From Betaproteobacteria bacterium (GTDB lineage: Bacteria; Pseudomonadota; Gammaproteobacteria; Burkholderiales; Burkholderiaceae_C): a stretch of 64,000 nt of DNA. The translations under genes were made by a program, and so were the position numbers. Positions 8,568 through 18,026 of this stretch are shown here, piece after piece (the first letter of the stretch is position 1; the number at the start of each line of letters is the position of its first letter). Below the pieces are notes generated by a model. It did no database searches. It was not told where the DNA came from and saw only the letters and a program-made list of their open reading frames with translations. The stretch spans positions 333,086-397,085 of the forward strand of contig CANGHH010000002.1 of assembly GCA_947453725.1 (NCBI GenBank), given 5' to 3'.

Positions 8568-8620
8568 CCTGACCGTTCGTCGCCGCAGCCTGACCGTTCG
8601 TCTTGGCCTCCCGCGAACGG
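8568..8620 (-). repeat. Two 14-bp direct repeats plus an inverted copy between fimT and pilE
   Basis: CCTGACCGTTCGTC occurs at 8568-8581 and again at 8589-8602, a 21-bp period. The core CCGTTCG of the second copy (8594-8600) is repeated inverted as CGAACGG at 8614-8620. The elements lie just upstream of pilE in the direction of transcription. They could be a two-site operator or an mRNA hairpin; function unknown. Confidence 0.6.
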
Positions 8621-8648
8621 AGGGGTGCTGAGCGGGCCACAGCGCGCC

Positions 8649-9194
8649 TCAGCAACGGGGGTAGCCGGGCATGTCGGTGGTCGGCGTGCACGACCTGGCG
8701 CGACCCATGATGTTGACGATGAGGCGCAGTTCGCGCCCTTGCGGGCTGCTCAGGCGCAGCGTGCCGGTGGGCGACGTGGTGCCGAGCTGGGGGTCGAAGA
8801 CCATCGATGACACATTGCTGCTCATGCGCATGGGGCCGCTGGCCGGGAAACGTGCGCTGCGCAGCGCGGTGGCGCCGTTGGCGCAGACCGGTGGCGCATC
8901 GGCCAGGCAGGGGCAGTCGGCCGCCTTGCCGGTGTGGATCACGTAGCAGCTGCCGCGGCTGTCGCTCAGCACCGACAGCCGCAAAGTCTGGTTGGCGCGA
9001 ACGGATTCGCTGCGCGCCAGGTGGATGTCGGTTCGCAGCTGCGCGGCCTCGCCTTCCAGCCGGCGCTTGTCGGTCAAGGAACCAAAGGACGGCGCGGTGG
9101 TCGACACGGCCAAGCCCATGATGGCCACGGCGGCCATGCTTTCCACCAGGGTCACGCCCCGTTGCCGGCGTGTGGCGTTCGCGGAGGTCTTCAT
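8649..9194 (-). CDS. fimT: GspH/FimT family pseudopilin (first gene of pilin operon)
   Basis: From the ATG at 9194 the product is 181 residues: basic leader (MKTSANATRRQRG), cleavage before VTLVESMAAVAIMGLAV with Glu at +5, then SFGSLTDKRRLEGEAAQLRTDIHLARSESVRANQ, the FimT/GspH pattern. The C-terminal part has cysteines (GSCYVIH, CPCLADAPPVC, RSCTPTT, YPRC) suggesting disulfides after export. It is likely the first gene of the six-gene pilin operon; about 100 bases separate it from pilE. An in-frame ATG at 9224 exists but would give an atypical leader. Confidence 0.87.
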   Translation of the reverse strand: MKTSANATRRQRGVTLVESMAAVAIMGLAVSTTAPSFGSLTDKRRLEGEAAQLRTDIHLARSESVRANQTLRLSVLSDSRGSCYVIHTGKAADCPCLADAPPVCANGATALRSARFPASGPMRMSSNVSSMVFDPQLGTTSPTGTLRLSSPQGRELRLIVNIMGRARSCTPTTDMPGYPRC

Positions 9195-9345
9195 CGCGGG
9201 TCCATCCAGAGTGGGCATGGGCACACTTTAGGAACCCCGGTCGCCGTCCGCGACCCCAGGGCGGGGGTTCAGACCCCGGCTCTGGCGGGTGCCCCCGGCC
9301 CACCCCCCCCGCGCCGCACACCCCGCCGGGCGGCTTGTGGGCCGC

Positions 9346-12189
9346 TTACAGCGTCTTGCGCAGTGCTGCGACCTCGGCTTGACCGGCGAAGTGATCACCC
9401 AGCGCGCCAAGTCGATCGAGTTCGGCCTTGGCTTGCGGCTTGTCGCCCGACTGCAGGTAGAGCCGCGCCAGGTTCAGTCGCAGCGACGGGTTGTCGGGCT
9501 GCAGCGCCAGCGCCTGCTTTTGCACCGTCAGCGCTTTGGCCAACTGCTGGTCTTCGGCCAGTGCCATCGCCATGGTGTCCAGGTAGGCCGGCTGGTCGGC
9601 TCTCAGCGCGTTGGCCTTTTCGGCATAGCCCAGGGCGCCCGGCTTGTGCTGCTTCATCAGCAGCCAAGCCAGGTTGTTCATCGCCGCCGCGTTGTTCGGG
9701 TCGAGTTTCAGCACGGCCAGAAACTTTGTTTCCGCGCTCGCGTGGTCCTGCCGCGCCAGGGCCATCTCGCCCAGGTAGAGCATGAAAACCCCGTCCTGCG
9801 GGTGCTCCTTCAGCCAGGTGGCGGCCAGCTTGTCGGCTTCGGCAGTCTTGCCGCCGGCCATCAGGGCGGTGTGCAGGCTGATGGCCACGGTGTTGGCCGA
9901 CGGTTGCCGCTTCAAGGCCTCCCTGTAGGCCGTCGCTGCGGCGTCCCAGCGTTGGAGGCGTGCCTGGACCGAGCCCTCGGTGACGAAGCCGGTGGCCTCG
10001 GTGGGCCGCTGCCTCTGCAGGTCCTTGGCCACCGCCAGGGCGTCGGCCGGTTTGCCGGCTGCCAGCGCCAACTCGATCAGCCCCAGCACGGCCGGCTGGA
10101 AGCCAGGCTGCAGGGCCAGTGCGCGGTTCATGCTTTGCACGGCGCCGGCTTGGTCCCTCATCGCGATGCGCACCTGGGCCAGGCTCATCGGTGGCAGCGG
10201 CGATTTGGGCTGCAAGGTGGCCAACTGGTTGAAGGCGTTGAGGGCCTGGTTGTGGTCGCCGGCAGCCAGTTGTGCCCGGCCCATCGCATCGAGCAAGCGG
10301 GCGTCGTTGGGCAGGGCGGCAAAGCCGTCCTGCGCCGCGGCCAGGGCCAACTTGAAGTCCTTGTTGCGCAGGTGCTGGTCGATCAGCAGCACCCGGGTGC
10401 CCCCTTGACCGGGATCGGCCGCCACGGCCTCGGTCAGCAAGCGGTTGACCTCGGCCTTGTTGGCGCCACTGCGGGCGCGCAGGCCTGCCAGGGCCACCTT
10501 GGCCCGGGCGCTTTTCGGATCCTTCGTGAGCAGGGACTCGAAGCGCTTCTGCGCCAACGCCGGGTGCTGCTCCCGCAGGTCCAGCGCGGCCAGCGCGCTG
10601 TAGCCCGGGAAGTATTTCGGATCGATGGCAATGGCGCGCTCGAAACCGCTGCGCGCGGTGGCCAGGTCACCCCGCGCCAGCGCGACCCGGCCGCGCAACT
10701 GGGCGGTCACCGGACCGCCTGGATGCTTTTTCTCCAACGCCTCGATCGCCTTCATGGCCTTGTCGAAATCCCGCCGCGCCATCAAGGCGCTGATCAGCGC
10801 GAGGTCGGCGTCGCCCAGCGGGTCGGATGCGGCTATGGCCTGCAACTCGTTGATCGCTGTGCCGTCATCGGTGTTGCCTCGGCGGCTGTAGGCCAGCGCA
10901 GCGCGCAGCCGCGGGTCGGCGGGATTCAGCCTCTCGGCCGCCGCGAACAGGGCCATGGCCTTCTTGGCGTCGCCGGCCTGCTCGTGGGCCATCGCGGCAA
11001 AGGTCAGCGTCTCGGCGTCGGCCGCGCCCTTGTCCAGCAGCGCTTGTAACGCTGCCAACGCCATCACGGGTTGACCTGAGCGCAGGTAGACCCGCACCAG
11101 CAGTCGGCGCAACTCGGCATTGCCTGGCGTGGCTTGCAAGGCGTTGGCCAGCAGGACTTCGGCCTTGGGCAGGTCACCGGCCTGCAAGGCCACTGTGCCG
11201 GCCAGGCGCATGGTGCTCGGGTTGCTTGGCGCCGCAGCCATGAGCTTGTCGGACCGTTGCCGGGCAGTCACCAGATCCTGCTGCTGCAACGCCAGCAGGG
11301 TCTCGTAGTACAGCGTCTCCCGGTGCTCGGGCAGCGCCTGCTTCATCGCGTCGACGGCGGACTGGATGGCGGCGTTGTCCTTCTGTGCCATCCGGATCGA
11401 GACGAGACCGGCATGCGCGGCCACCAGGTCGGGCTTCAGGCTCGCGGCCTTGCCGAACGATTCGATGGCCTCGGCCACGACAGCGGGCGTGGCACCAGGC
11501 TGCGCCCCGCCCAGCAACTCACCGCGCAACAGCCAGGCCTGGGCGTTGCCGGGGTCTTTCTGCGCCAGGTCCGCCAGCAGGGCGAGCGCCGCGGCTGTGT
11601 CGCCACCGGCTGCCTGCTGCCGGGCCTGCAGCAGGCGGGCCGCGGCGTAATCGGGCGCCAAGGTCAGCGCCTCTTTCAGGGCGGCGCTGGCACGGGCCTT
11701 GTCGCCCCTTTGGGCCCAGGCCTCGGCGATCGAGGTCTTCAGGTCGGCTTGGGCCTGCGGGTCTGACAAGACGACCGACGCATGGGCGTCGAGCAGGCGG
11801 TTGCCGTCACCCTGGGCGACCAGTGAGCGCGCCAAAGGCGGCAGGGTCAGCAGCGACGGGTATTGCAGGTCCAGCGCCTTGCGCAACTCGACCGACGCGG
11901 CAACGGCCTGGCCGCTCTCGAGCAGGGTCAGGCCCAACAGGTAACGCGCCTCGGCCAGGTCGGGCTTCTGTTGCAGTGCGCCCTTCAACTCGATCAGCGC
12001 CGCCTTGCTGTCCTGGCTGGCTCGGTGCGCCTTGGCCGATGCCAGCAGGCTGTCGGCGCTGGACTTGCCGCTCGGGTCACCGCAGCCTGCCAGGACGACC
12101 AACCCGATCAGCAGCGCGGGCCTGACGGCAATCCGGGTCTGGGCGCTGGAGGTGGCCAAGCAGGCAAGCAGGGCGGCGGTGCAGGTCAT
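9346..12189 (-). CDS. prsT: PEP-CTERM system TPR-repeat lipoprotein PrsT
   Basis: A 947-residue protein with a lipobox (VVLAGC, Cys about residue 36) and then TPR repeats to the end (for example AEARYLLGLTLLESGQ, PGNAQAWLLRGELL, NNAAAMNNLAWLLMKQ). Length, lipoprotein signal and repeat content match PrsT, a TPR protein found with exosortase/PEP-CTERM exopolysaccharide systems, thought to scaffold export or assembly in the periplasm. A PEP-CTERM gene lies divergently next to it. No exosortase, PrsK/PrsR or polysaccharide genes are in the window. The start is uncertain because the distance from ATG to lipobox is long, but no better start is visible. Confidence 0.88.
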   Translation of the reverse strand: MTCTAALLACLATSSAQTRIAVRPALLIGLVVLAGCGDPSGKSSADSLLASAKAHRASQDSKAALIELKGALQQKPDLAEARYLLGLTLLESGQAVAASVELRKALDLQYPSLLTLPPLARSLVAQGDGNRLLDAHASVVLSDPQAQADLKTSIAEAWAQRGDKARASAALKEALTLAPDYAAARLLQARQQAAGGDTAAALALLADLAQKDPGNAQAWLLRGELLGGAQPGATPAVVAEAIESFGKAASLKPDLVAAHAGLVSIRMAQKDNAAIQSAVDAMKQALPEHRETLYYETLLALQQQDLVTARQRSDKLMAAAPSNPSTMRLAGTVALQAGDLPKAEVLLANALQATPGNAELRRLLVRVYLRSGQPVMALAALQALLDKGAADAETLTFAAMAHEQAGDAKKAMALFAAAERLNPADPRLRAALAYSRRGNTDDGTAINELQAIAASDPLGDADLALISALMARRDFDKAMKAIEALEKKHPGGPVTAQLRGRVALARGDLATARSGFERAIAIDPKYFPGYSALAALDLREQHPALAQKRFESLLTKDPKSARAKVALAGLRARSGANKAEVNRLLTEAVAADPGQGGTRVLLIDQHLRNKDFKLALAAAQDGFAALPNDARLLDAMGRAQLAAGDHNQALNAFNQLATLQPKSPLPPMSLAQVRIAMRDQAGAVQSMNRALALQPGFQPAVLGLIELALAAGKPADALAVAKDLQRQRPTEATGFVTEGSVQARLQRWDAAATAYREALKRQPSANTVAISLHTALMAGGKTAEADKLAATWLKEHPQDGVFMLYLGEMALARQDHASAETKFLAVLKLDPNNAAAMNNLAWLLMKQHKPGALGYAEKANALRADQPAYLDTMAMALAEDQQLAKALTVQKQALALQPDNPSLRLNLARLYLQSGDKPQAKAELDRLGALGDHFAGQAEVAALRKTL

Positions 12190-12483
12190 CGTTCAATGAT
12201 GTCGCAGGGCCTGCGCCCGCCACAAGCCATGCCGCGCTGCGAGTTGATCGCGCTCAATCATCGCGTGCTGTCGCGGTCGGGCCGGGGGATTACGGTGCTG
12301 GCCGGCCGTAGCACTTGCGGCGAAACCCCCCGATTCGCAGGGGTCGACCTTGACCCGCCAGCCCGCGGTCGTTGCGCGTGCTCAATTTCTTGCCGGCTCG
12401 CACTTCTAGATTCACCTGAGCCGAGTCTGACCGCCGGCACCGACGTCACCCAACCACCATTCACCTCACCGAGGGGGTTCTTC
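12190..12483. other. Divergent intergenic region between prsT and a PEP-CTERM gene
   Basis: 294 bases with no convincing gene. I searched both strands for TGGCAC-N5-TTGC and found only partial matches (CACTTGCGG near 12322 and TTCTTGCC near 12390 lack a proper -24 element). It must hold the promoters of prsT and the PEP-CTERM gene, but I cannot assign them. Confidence 0.5.
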
Positions 12484-13329
12484 ATGAAGACCAGACATTT
12501 CGATCGAACCGTGCTGGCGAGCGCCTTGCTCGGCATCGCGGCCTTGTTGGGCACGGCCGGAACGGCCGGGGCCGCGCCGTCGCTTCAGATTGTCAAAGAC
12601 GCGATCTTCGCCGCACCGGACGTCGCCTATCAGGAGGTGGTCGGGGATGCCGGCGGTACCAACCATGCCAATGCGCCAACTGCGGGCGCCACTGCCGGTG
12701 TGGGCCTGCCCACCGTTGCGGGCGGATGGACGAATACAGCCAGTTTTGGGCTCGACCCCACTCATGGAAGGGGCATCTCGGGCTATGACGGTAGCTACCT
12801 TTATCTGACGGAAGCTGCCAACGTCACGTTTCAATTCGTTGGCAAGGGTAATGCCACCGAGGAATCCCAGTTTCAAGTCTGGAACGGTTTGAGTTGGGAC
12901 GTGAAATGGGATAATCAATCGGCATCCAATGGAACATGTGGCAACGTCGGCGGTGTTGCGCCGGTTTGCACTTTTGCGGGGAGCCAGTTCACGGAGGCAC
13001 TTAGTGCCGGCCTGATTGCATTCCGATTTATCAATCTGAATTCAGGCCTATCTGCCACCAACGATGGCACACACAACCTGCATGATGGCGGCCCAACTCT
13101 CAGCGAGGTGGGCTACTTTCTGGGTGTCGATCCTTACCAGACATCCACGTCGTATGACACCAGGGGCAACGCCGTCTACGCGGGGTTCAGCGACCGTCCG
13201 GCCGGGGTCGATGATGACTACCAGGATCTCGGCGTGCGCATCAGCATCCCTGAGCCGAGTGGCCTGGCCCTGGTGATGGCCGCCTTCGGTGGTTTGCTGG
13301 TCGCTCAGCGTCGCGTCAAGCGCGCCTGA
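12484..13329 (+). CDS. PEP-CTERM sorting-domain protein, function unknown
   Basis: The 281-residue product begins MKTRHFDRTVLASALLGIAA, a signal peptide cleaved after about AGTAGAA. The body is beta-rich and Gly/Asn-rich, with a cysteine pair (GTCGNVGGVAPVC) and an acidic DDDYQDLGVRISI stretch before the tag. The C-terminus is a PEP-CTERM tag: IPEPSG, hydrophobic helix, RRVKRA. It lies next to prsT, which fits a PEP-CTERM locus. A GAGGGGG purine tract precedes the ATG. The ligand or structural role is unknown. Confidence 0.9.
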   Translation: MKTRHFDRTVLASALLGIAALLGTAGTAGAAPSLQIVKDAIFAAPDVAYQEVVGDAGGTNHANAPTAGATAGVGLPTVAGGWTNTASFGLDPTHGRGISGYDGSYLYLTEAANVTFQFVGKGNATEESQFQVWNGLSWDVKWDNQSASNGTCGNVGGVAPVCTFAGSQFTEALSAGLIAFRFINLNSGLSATNDGTHNLHDGGPTLSEVGYFLGVDPYQTSTSYDTRGNAVYAGFSDRPAGVDDDYQDLGVRISIPEPSGLALVMAAFGGLLVAQRRVKRA

Positions 13330-13365
13330 TCTTTGCAGGGTTGGCGACGGCCCCTTCTCCACTGC

Positions 13366-13393
13366 AACAGCCCGGCCCGTCGGTCGGGCTGTT
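13366..13393. terminator. Bidirectional hairpin terminator between the PEP-CTERM gene and nrdR
   Basis: AACAGCCCG (13366-13374) pairs perfectly with CGGGCTGTT (13385-13393) around a 10-base loop, followed by TTCG. It sits between two convergent genes, 36 bases after the PEP-CTERM stop. The T-tract is short. Confidence 0.65.
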
Positions 13394-13495
13394 TCGCGTC
13401 CTGGCCCGGCGCCATTCCTCGACCTCGCGTTCCAGGTCCATCCGCACCGCCCGCTCACGGGCCACGGTTGACCCAGGCCCATCCATGACTGGCCC

Positions 13496-13939
13496 TCAGA
13501 TGTCCCGTATCAACTGCCTGAACGCGTCCACGTCCTCGAACTCGCGGTACACCGACGCGAAGCGCACGTAGGCCACCTTGTCGATGCGCTTCAACTCGCG
13601 CATCAGCAGTTCACCCAGCCGGGCGCTGGGCACTTCGCGCACGGCGCTGGCCAGCAGCTTGTCCTGGATGCGGTCCAGCGCGGCGTCCACCTGTTCCACG
13701 CTGACCGGGCGCTTGCGCAGCGCCAGCAGCATGCTGGCGCGCAGCTTGGCGGGGTCGAAGTCGACGCGGGCGCCGTCCTTCTTGACCACCGCCGGCAGCG
13801 CGATTTCGCTGCGCTCATAGGTCGTGAAGCGTTTCTCGCACTTCACGCAGCGCCGGCGCCGGCGGATGACGTCGCCTTCGTCCGATTCGCGCGTTTCGAC
13901 GACTTGCGTTTCGTCGTGGGCGCAGAAGGGGCAGCGCAT
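13496..13939 (-). CDS. nrdR: Transcriptional repressor NrdR
   Basis: NrdR is a nucleotide-sensing repressor of ribonucleotide reductase genes. The 147-residue product has an N-terminal zinc ribbon (Cys3, Cys6, Cys31, Cys34, with [17 protein letters not shown]) and an ATP-cone domain from about residue 49 ([16 protein letters not shown] to the C-terminus). Length matches the family. It lies 15 bases downstream of glyA, in the same orientation; glyA-nrdR is a common gene pair. Confidence 0.97.
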   Translation of the reverse strand: MRCPFCAHDETQVVETRESDEGDVIRRRRRCVKCEKRFTTYERSEIALPAVVKKDGARVDFDPAKLRASMLLALRKRPVSVEQVDAALDRIQDKLLASAVREVPSARLGELLMRELKRIDKVAYVRFASVYREFEDVDAFRQLIRDI

Positions 13940-13954
13940 CCGGCGTGGCGGGGC

Positions 13955-15205
13955 TTAACGGTAGACGGGGAAGTCGCGCGTCAAGGCGGCGACCCGGGCG
14001 CGAACGGCGGCGATGTTGGCGGCGTCGTGCGGCTTGTCCAGCACGTCGGCGATCAGGTGGGCCGTCTGCCGCGTCTGTTCTTCCTTGAAACCGCGCGTCG
14101 TCAGCGCCGGCGTGCCCAGGCGAATGCCGCTGGTGACCATCGGCTTTTGCGGGTCGTTCGGGATGCCGTTCTTGTTGCAGGTCATGTGCGCTTCGCCCAG
14201 GATGGCCTCGGCTTCCTTGCCGGTGAGGTTCTTGGGGCGCAGGTCCACCAGCATCACGTGGCTTTCGGTGCGCTGGCTGACGATGCGCAGGCCGCGCGCC
14301 GTCAGCGTTTCGGCCAGCACGCGGGCGTTGTCCAGCACCTGCTGCTGGTAGACCTTGAAGGCCGGCTCCAGCGCTTCCTTGAAAGCCACGGCCTTGCCGG
14401 CGATCACATGCATCAGCGGGCCGCCCTGGATGCCGGGGAAGATGGCGCTGTTGATCTTCTTGGCGACGGCCTCGTCGTTCATCAGGATGATGCCGCCGCG
14501 CGGGCCGCGCAGGCTCTTGTGCGTGGTGCTGGTGACCACGTCGGCATGTGGCAGCGGGTTGGGGTAGACGCCGGCCGCGATCAGGCCGGCGTAGTGCGCC
14601 ATGTCGACCATGAAGACGGCGCCGATGGCCTTGGCCACGCGGGCGAAGCGCTCGAAGTCGATGCGCAGGCTGTAGGCGCTGGCGCCGGCAATGATCAGCT
14701 TGGGCTTGTGCTCGTGGGCCAGGCGTTCCATCGCGTCGTAGTCGATCGCCTCGTTGGCGTCCAGGCCGTAGCTGACCACCTTGAACCACTTGCCCGACAT
14801 GTTCAGCGGCATGCCGTGCGTCAGGTGGCCGCCTTCGGCCAGGCTCATGCCCATGATGGTGTCGCCGGGCTGCAGCAGGCCGAAGAAAACGGCCTGGTTG
14901 GCCTGGCTGCCGCTGTTGGGCTGCACATTGGCGAAGTTCGCGCCGAACAATTGCTTGACCCGATCGATCGCCAGTTGCTCGACCACATCGACGTATTCAC
15001 AGCCGCCGTAGTAACGCTTGCCGGGGTAGCCCTCGGCGTACTTGTTGGTCAGCTGGCTGCCCTGGGCCTGCATCACCGCCGGGCTGGTGTAGTTCTCGCT
15101 GGCGATCAGCTCGATGTGCTCTTCCTGGCGGCGGGTTTCGCTCTGCACGGCGGCCCAGATCTCGGGGTCGACATGGGCCAGGGTGGAGGTGGAACGGTCG
15201 AACAT
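13955..15205 (-). CDS. glyA: Serine hydroxymethyltransferase
   Basis: GlyA converts serine and tetrahydrofolate to glycine and 5,10-methylene-THF, supplying one-carbon units. The 416-residue product is the family length. The PLP lysine is K230 in [25 protein letters not shown] (about 30-41), the [15 protein letters not shown] region (56-70) and the [12 protein letters not shown] cofactor region (about 201-212) are conserved. The ATG at 15205 ([15 protein letters not shown]) is the family start; the frame stays open upstream to 16375 but that extension is antisense to other sequence and unlike GlyA. Confidence 0.97.
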   Translation of the reverse strand: MFDRSTSTLAHVDPEIWAAVQSETRRQEEHIELIASENYTSPAVMQAQGSQLTNKYAEGYPGKRYYGGCEYVDVVEQLAIDRVKQLFGANFANVQPNSGSQANQAVFFGLLQPGDTIMGMSLAEGGHLTHGMPLNMSGKWFKVVSYGLDANEAIDYDAMERLAHEHKPKLIIAGASAYSLRIDFERFARVAKAIGAVFMVDMAHYAGLIAAGVYPNPLPHADVVTSTTHKSLRGPRGGIILMNDEAVAKKINSAIFPGIQGGPLMHVIAGKAVAFKEALEPAFKVYQQQVLDNARVLAETLTARGLRIVSQRTESHVMLVDLRPKNLTGKEAEAILGEAHMTCNKNGIPNDPQKPMVTSGIRLGTPALTTRGFKEEQTRQTAHLIADVLDKPHDAANIAAVRARVAALTRDFPVYR

Positions 15206-15321
15206 GGCTGTCCTCTTCGGTTGGAACTTCTTGACGAAGGGCCTGCGGGGCCGGGTCAAGCGCAGTGCCAGGCAGTGTAAAGGCCCGGGTTGCCGGCCCT
15301 GGGGCCGGTCTCGGGCGCCGC

Positions 15322-16209
15322 TCAGCGCAGCAGGGCCACCTGGTCGCCGGCGCCGGGCTTGGCTGCTGAAGCTGGCGTCGTCGGCGCCGGGATGCCCGCG
15401 CCCTTCTCGGTGGTAGCGACCGGAACGATGGCGCCGGCGTTGGCGGGAACGGACTTGCCGTCGGCCACGCTGCGCATGTGGGTCTGTTCGCTGATCACCC
15501 GGTTGACGTAGCCGCCGTCGCCTTCGATCAGCGCCGCACCGACGTAGAACTTCAGGCCTTCCTGCAGGCTGCCGGCGCGGGTGATGCATTCCTTGAGCAC
15601 CTGCACGCCGACGCGCAGGTTGCTGATCGGGTCGAAGGCGGCACGGTTGCCGCCGAAGGCCTGGTATTTCTCGTCGTGCACGCGGGTCAGCACCTGCATC
15701 AGGCCCTGGGCCCCGACCGCGCTTTGCGCGAAGGGGTTGAAGCTGGATTCGACGGCCATGATGGCCAGGATCAGCGTCGGGTCCAGCCCGGCACGCGTGC
15801 CCATGGACCAGGCTTCCTGGACCAGCGCCGCGATCGGCTCGGGGGCCACCTTGTAGCGGCGGGCGATCCAGCTGGCCAGCGTGGCCTGCTGGCGGGTCAG
15901 CTGCTTCAGGTCGGTGGCCGTGGCGCGCGCCCCCGCCGAAGGCTCGGCCACGGCGGCGATCAGGTCTTCCGTGGTGGCTTCGCGCGCTTCCTGGCGCGTC
16001 TGCAGCCATTCCAGCGCCACCACTTCCAGCTGGCCGCGGATGTCGGCGCGGCCCAGCGCGAATACCAGCACCGCGACGGATGCCAGGCCGACCAAGGCCA
16101 GGCTGTTGTGGCCGACTTCCAGCAAACCGCGACCGACGTCGCGTACAAAGACCGACAGCGACGTGGCTGTCGCTTGCTGCGCCTGGCGCAGAAGGACGAG
16201 GGTTCGCAT
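15322..16209 (-). CDS. Membrane-anchored lytic transglycosylase (SLT domain)
   Basis: A 295-residue protein with one N-terminal membrane helix (about residues 37-53, [17 protein letters not shown]) and a periplasmic SLT domain. Catalytic Glu is E154 in [13 protein letters not shown], followed by GAQGLMQV, the soluble lytic transglycosylase motif; [12 protein letters not shown] and LKFYVGA follow. It would cleave peptidoglycan between MurNAc and GlcNAc. The C-terminal ~50 residues are Ala/Pro-rich and low-complexity. The gene stands alone between glyA and the divergent ubiD. Confidence 0.88.
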   Translation of the reverse strand: MRTLVLLRQAQQATATSLSVFVRDVGRGLLEVGHNSLALVGLASVAVLVFALGRADIRGQLEVVALEWLQTRQEAREATTEDLIAAVAEPSAGARATATDLKQLTRQQATLASWIARRYKVAPEPIAALVQEAWSMGTRAGLDPTLILAIMAVESSFNPFAQSAVGAQGLMQVLTRVHDEKYQAFGGNRAAFDPISNLRVGVQVLKECITRAGSLQEGLKFYVGAALIEGDGGYVNRVISEQTHMRSVADGKSVPANAGAIVPVATTEKGAGIPAPTTPASAAKPGAGDQVALLR

Positions 16210-16366
16210 CTGGACTCTCTCCGGGTCCTGCGGGCTGGCGTGCCGCCTCGAAGGCTGGCGCGGGACCCACAGTGATAATCGTCCGCTGGCTGCGCGCAGG
16301 GTGCGCGGTGCCCGGCGGGGCGGTGTCGGCCCGCGCGGCTCGGTGGAGCATCAGCTGCGGGTTAAC

Positions 16367-16380
16367 CCTGAACATTCAGG
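16367..16380. promoter_or_regulatory. Perfect 14-bp palindrome upstream of ubiD
   Basis: CCTGAA-CA-TTCAGG is a perfect inverted repeat 72 bases upstream of the ubiD ATG, inside an AT-richer stretch of the divergent region between ubiD and the transglycosylase gene. It may be an operator; no protein is assigned. Confidence 0.35.
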
Positions 16381-16451
16381 TGTCCTGCGATTCTAGGAAG
16401 CCTCTCATACGCGGTCAAGTATATGAAACCGCTCTCTAATAGCAATAAAGC

Positions 16452-18008
16452 ATGAAATACCGGGACTTGCGCGACTTCATCCAGCAGCTGGAAAGCGGCG
16501 GCGAGCTCAAAAGGCTCAGCGAACCGGTGTCGCCGCGTCTCGAAATGACGGCAATCGGCGACAAGTTGCTGCGCGCCGGCGGTCCGGCGGTGCTCTGCCT
16601 GAATCCGGTCGCTTTCAAAATACCCTGCCTGATCAATTTGTTTGGCACCCCGCGGCGGGTGGCTTTGGGCATGGGCGCCGAGTCGGTGGCCGAGCTGCGC
16701 GACGTCGGCCGCATGCTGGCCGGCCTGAAGGAGCCCGAGCCGCCCAAGGGTCTGAAGGACGCTGGCAAGCTGCTGGCGATGGGCAAGGCGCTGTGGGATA
16801 TGAAGCCGGCGCTGCAGCGCCGCGCTGCCTGCCAGGACGTCGTCATCGAGGGCCCGGACGTCGATCTGGCCCGGCTGCCGGTGCAGACCTGCTGGCCGGG
16901 CGACGCCGGGCCGCTGATCACCTGGGGGCTCGTCGTGACGCGCGGGCCGCAGACGGTGGCCGCGCCGCGGCTGCGCCAGAACCTGGGCATCTACCGCCAG
17001 CAGGTGATCGGCCCGCGGCAGGTCATCATGCGCTGGCTGGCCCACCGCGGCGGCGCGCTGGACTTCCGCGAGTTCGCCCGTGCCAACCCGGGTCGGCCTT
17101 TCCCGATCGCGGTGGCGCTGGGCGCCGACCCGGCGACCATCCTGGGGGCGGTGACGCCGGTGCCCGACACGCTCGGCGAATACCAGTTCGCCGGCCTGCT
17201 GCGCGGCAGCCGCACCGAACTGGTCGATGCCGGTGTTGGCGAAGGCACGCTGAAGCTGCAGGTGCCGGCCAGCGCCGAGTTCGTGCTCGAAGGCCACATC
17301 CCGGTCGCCGTGGCCGGTTTCGAAGGTCGGTCGGAACACGGCGTGAAGCTGAAGGAAAAGGGCGGCTACCTGCATGCGCTGGAAGGCCCTTTCGGCGACC
17401 ACACCGGCTACTACAACGAACAGGATTGGTTCCCGGTGTTCGAGATCGGCCGCATCACGCACCGGCAAGACCCGATCTACCACTCGACCCACACCGGCAA
17501 GCCGCCCGACGAGCCGGCCGTGCTGGGCGTGGCGCTGAACGAAGTCTTCGTGCCCATCCTGCAGAAGCAGTTCCCCGAGATCGTCGATTTCTACCTGCCG
17601 CCCGAAGGCTGCAGCTACCGCATGGCGGTGGTGTCGATCAAGAAGGCCTACCCCGGCCACGCCAAGCGGGTGATGTTCGGCATCTGGAGCTTCCTGCGCC
17701 AGTTCATGTACACCAAGTTCATCGTGGTCACCGACGACGACGTCGACGTGCGCAACTGGCAGGATGTGATCTGGGCCATCACCACGCGGATGGACCCGGT
17801 GCGCGACACGACGCTGGTCGAACACACGCCCATCGACTACCTGGACTTCGCGTCACCGGTCAGCGGCCTGGGCGGCAAGATGGGCCTGGACGCGACCAAC
17901 AAGTGGCCCGGCGAGACCCAGCGCGAATGGGGCCGCACGATCACGATGGACGCGGCGGTCGAACAGCGGGTCGCGGGGCTGGTCGAAGGGCTGCTGGCCG
18001 GCGGCTGA
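16452..18008 (+). CDS. ubiD: UbiD family 3-octaprenyl-4-hydroxybenzoate decarboxylase
   Basis: UbiD uses prenylated FMN (made by UbiX) to decarboxylate the prenylated 4-hydroxybenzoate intermediate of ubiquinone synthesis. The 518-residue product shows [15 protein letters not shown] at the start, [19 protein letters not shown] (prFMN/metal-binding region, about 178-196), [14 protein letters not shown], and FVVTD-like [20 protein letters not shown] near 418-437. Length is slightly above the ~490 of the enterobacterial enzyme. The start ATG at 16452 has no clear ribosome-binding site. No ubiX is nearby. Confidence 0.94.
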   Translation: MKYRDLRDFIQQLESGGELKRLSEPVSPRLEMTAIGDKLLRAGGPAVLCLNPVAFKIPCLINLFGTPRRVALGMGAESVAELRDVGRMLAGLKEPEPPKGLKDAGKLLAMGKALWDMKPALQRRAACQDVVIEGPDVDLARLPVQTCWPGDAGPLITWGLVVTRGPQTVAAPRLRQNLGIYRQQVIGPRQVIMRWLAHRGGALDFREFARANPGRPFPIAVALGADPATILGAVTPVPDTLGEYQFAGLLRGSRTELVDAGVGEGTLKLQVPASAEFVLEGHIPVAVAGFEGRSEHGVKLKEKGGYLHALEGPFGDHTGYYNEQDWFPVFEIGRITHRQDPIYHSTHTGKPPDEPAVLGVALNEVFVPILQKQFPEIVDFYLPPEGCSYRMAVVSIKKAYPGHAKRVMFGIWSFLRQFMYTKFIVVTDDDVDVRNWQDVIWAITTRMDPVRDTTLVEHTPIDYLDFASPVSGLGGKMGLDATNKWPGETQREWGRTITMDAAVEQRVAGLVEGLLAGG

Positions 18009-18026
18009 AGCGTCGCCTGCGGTCGA

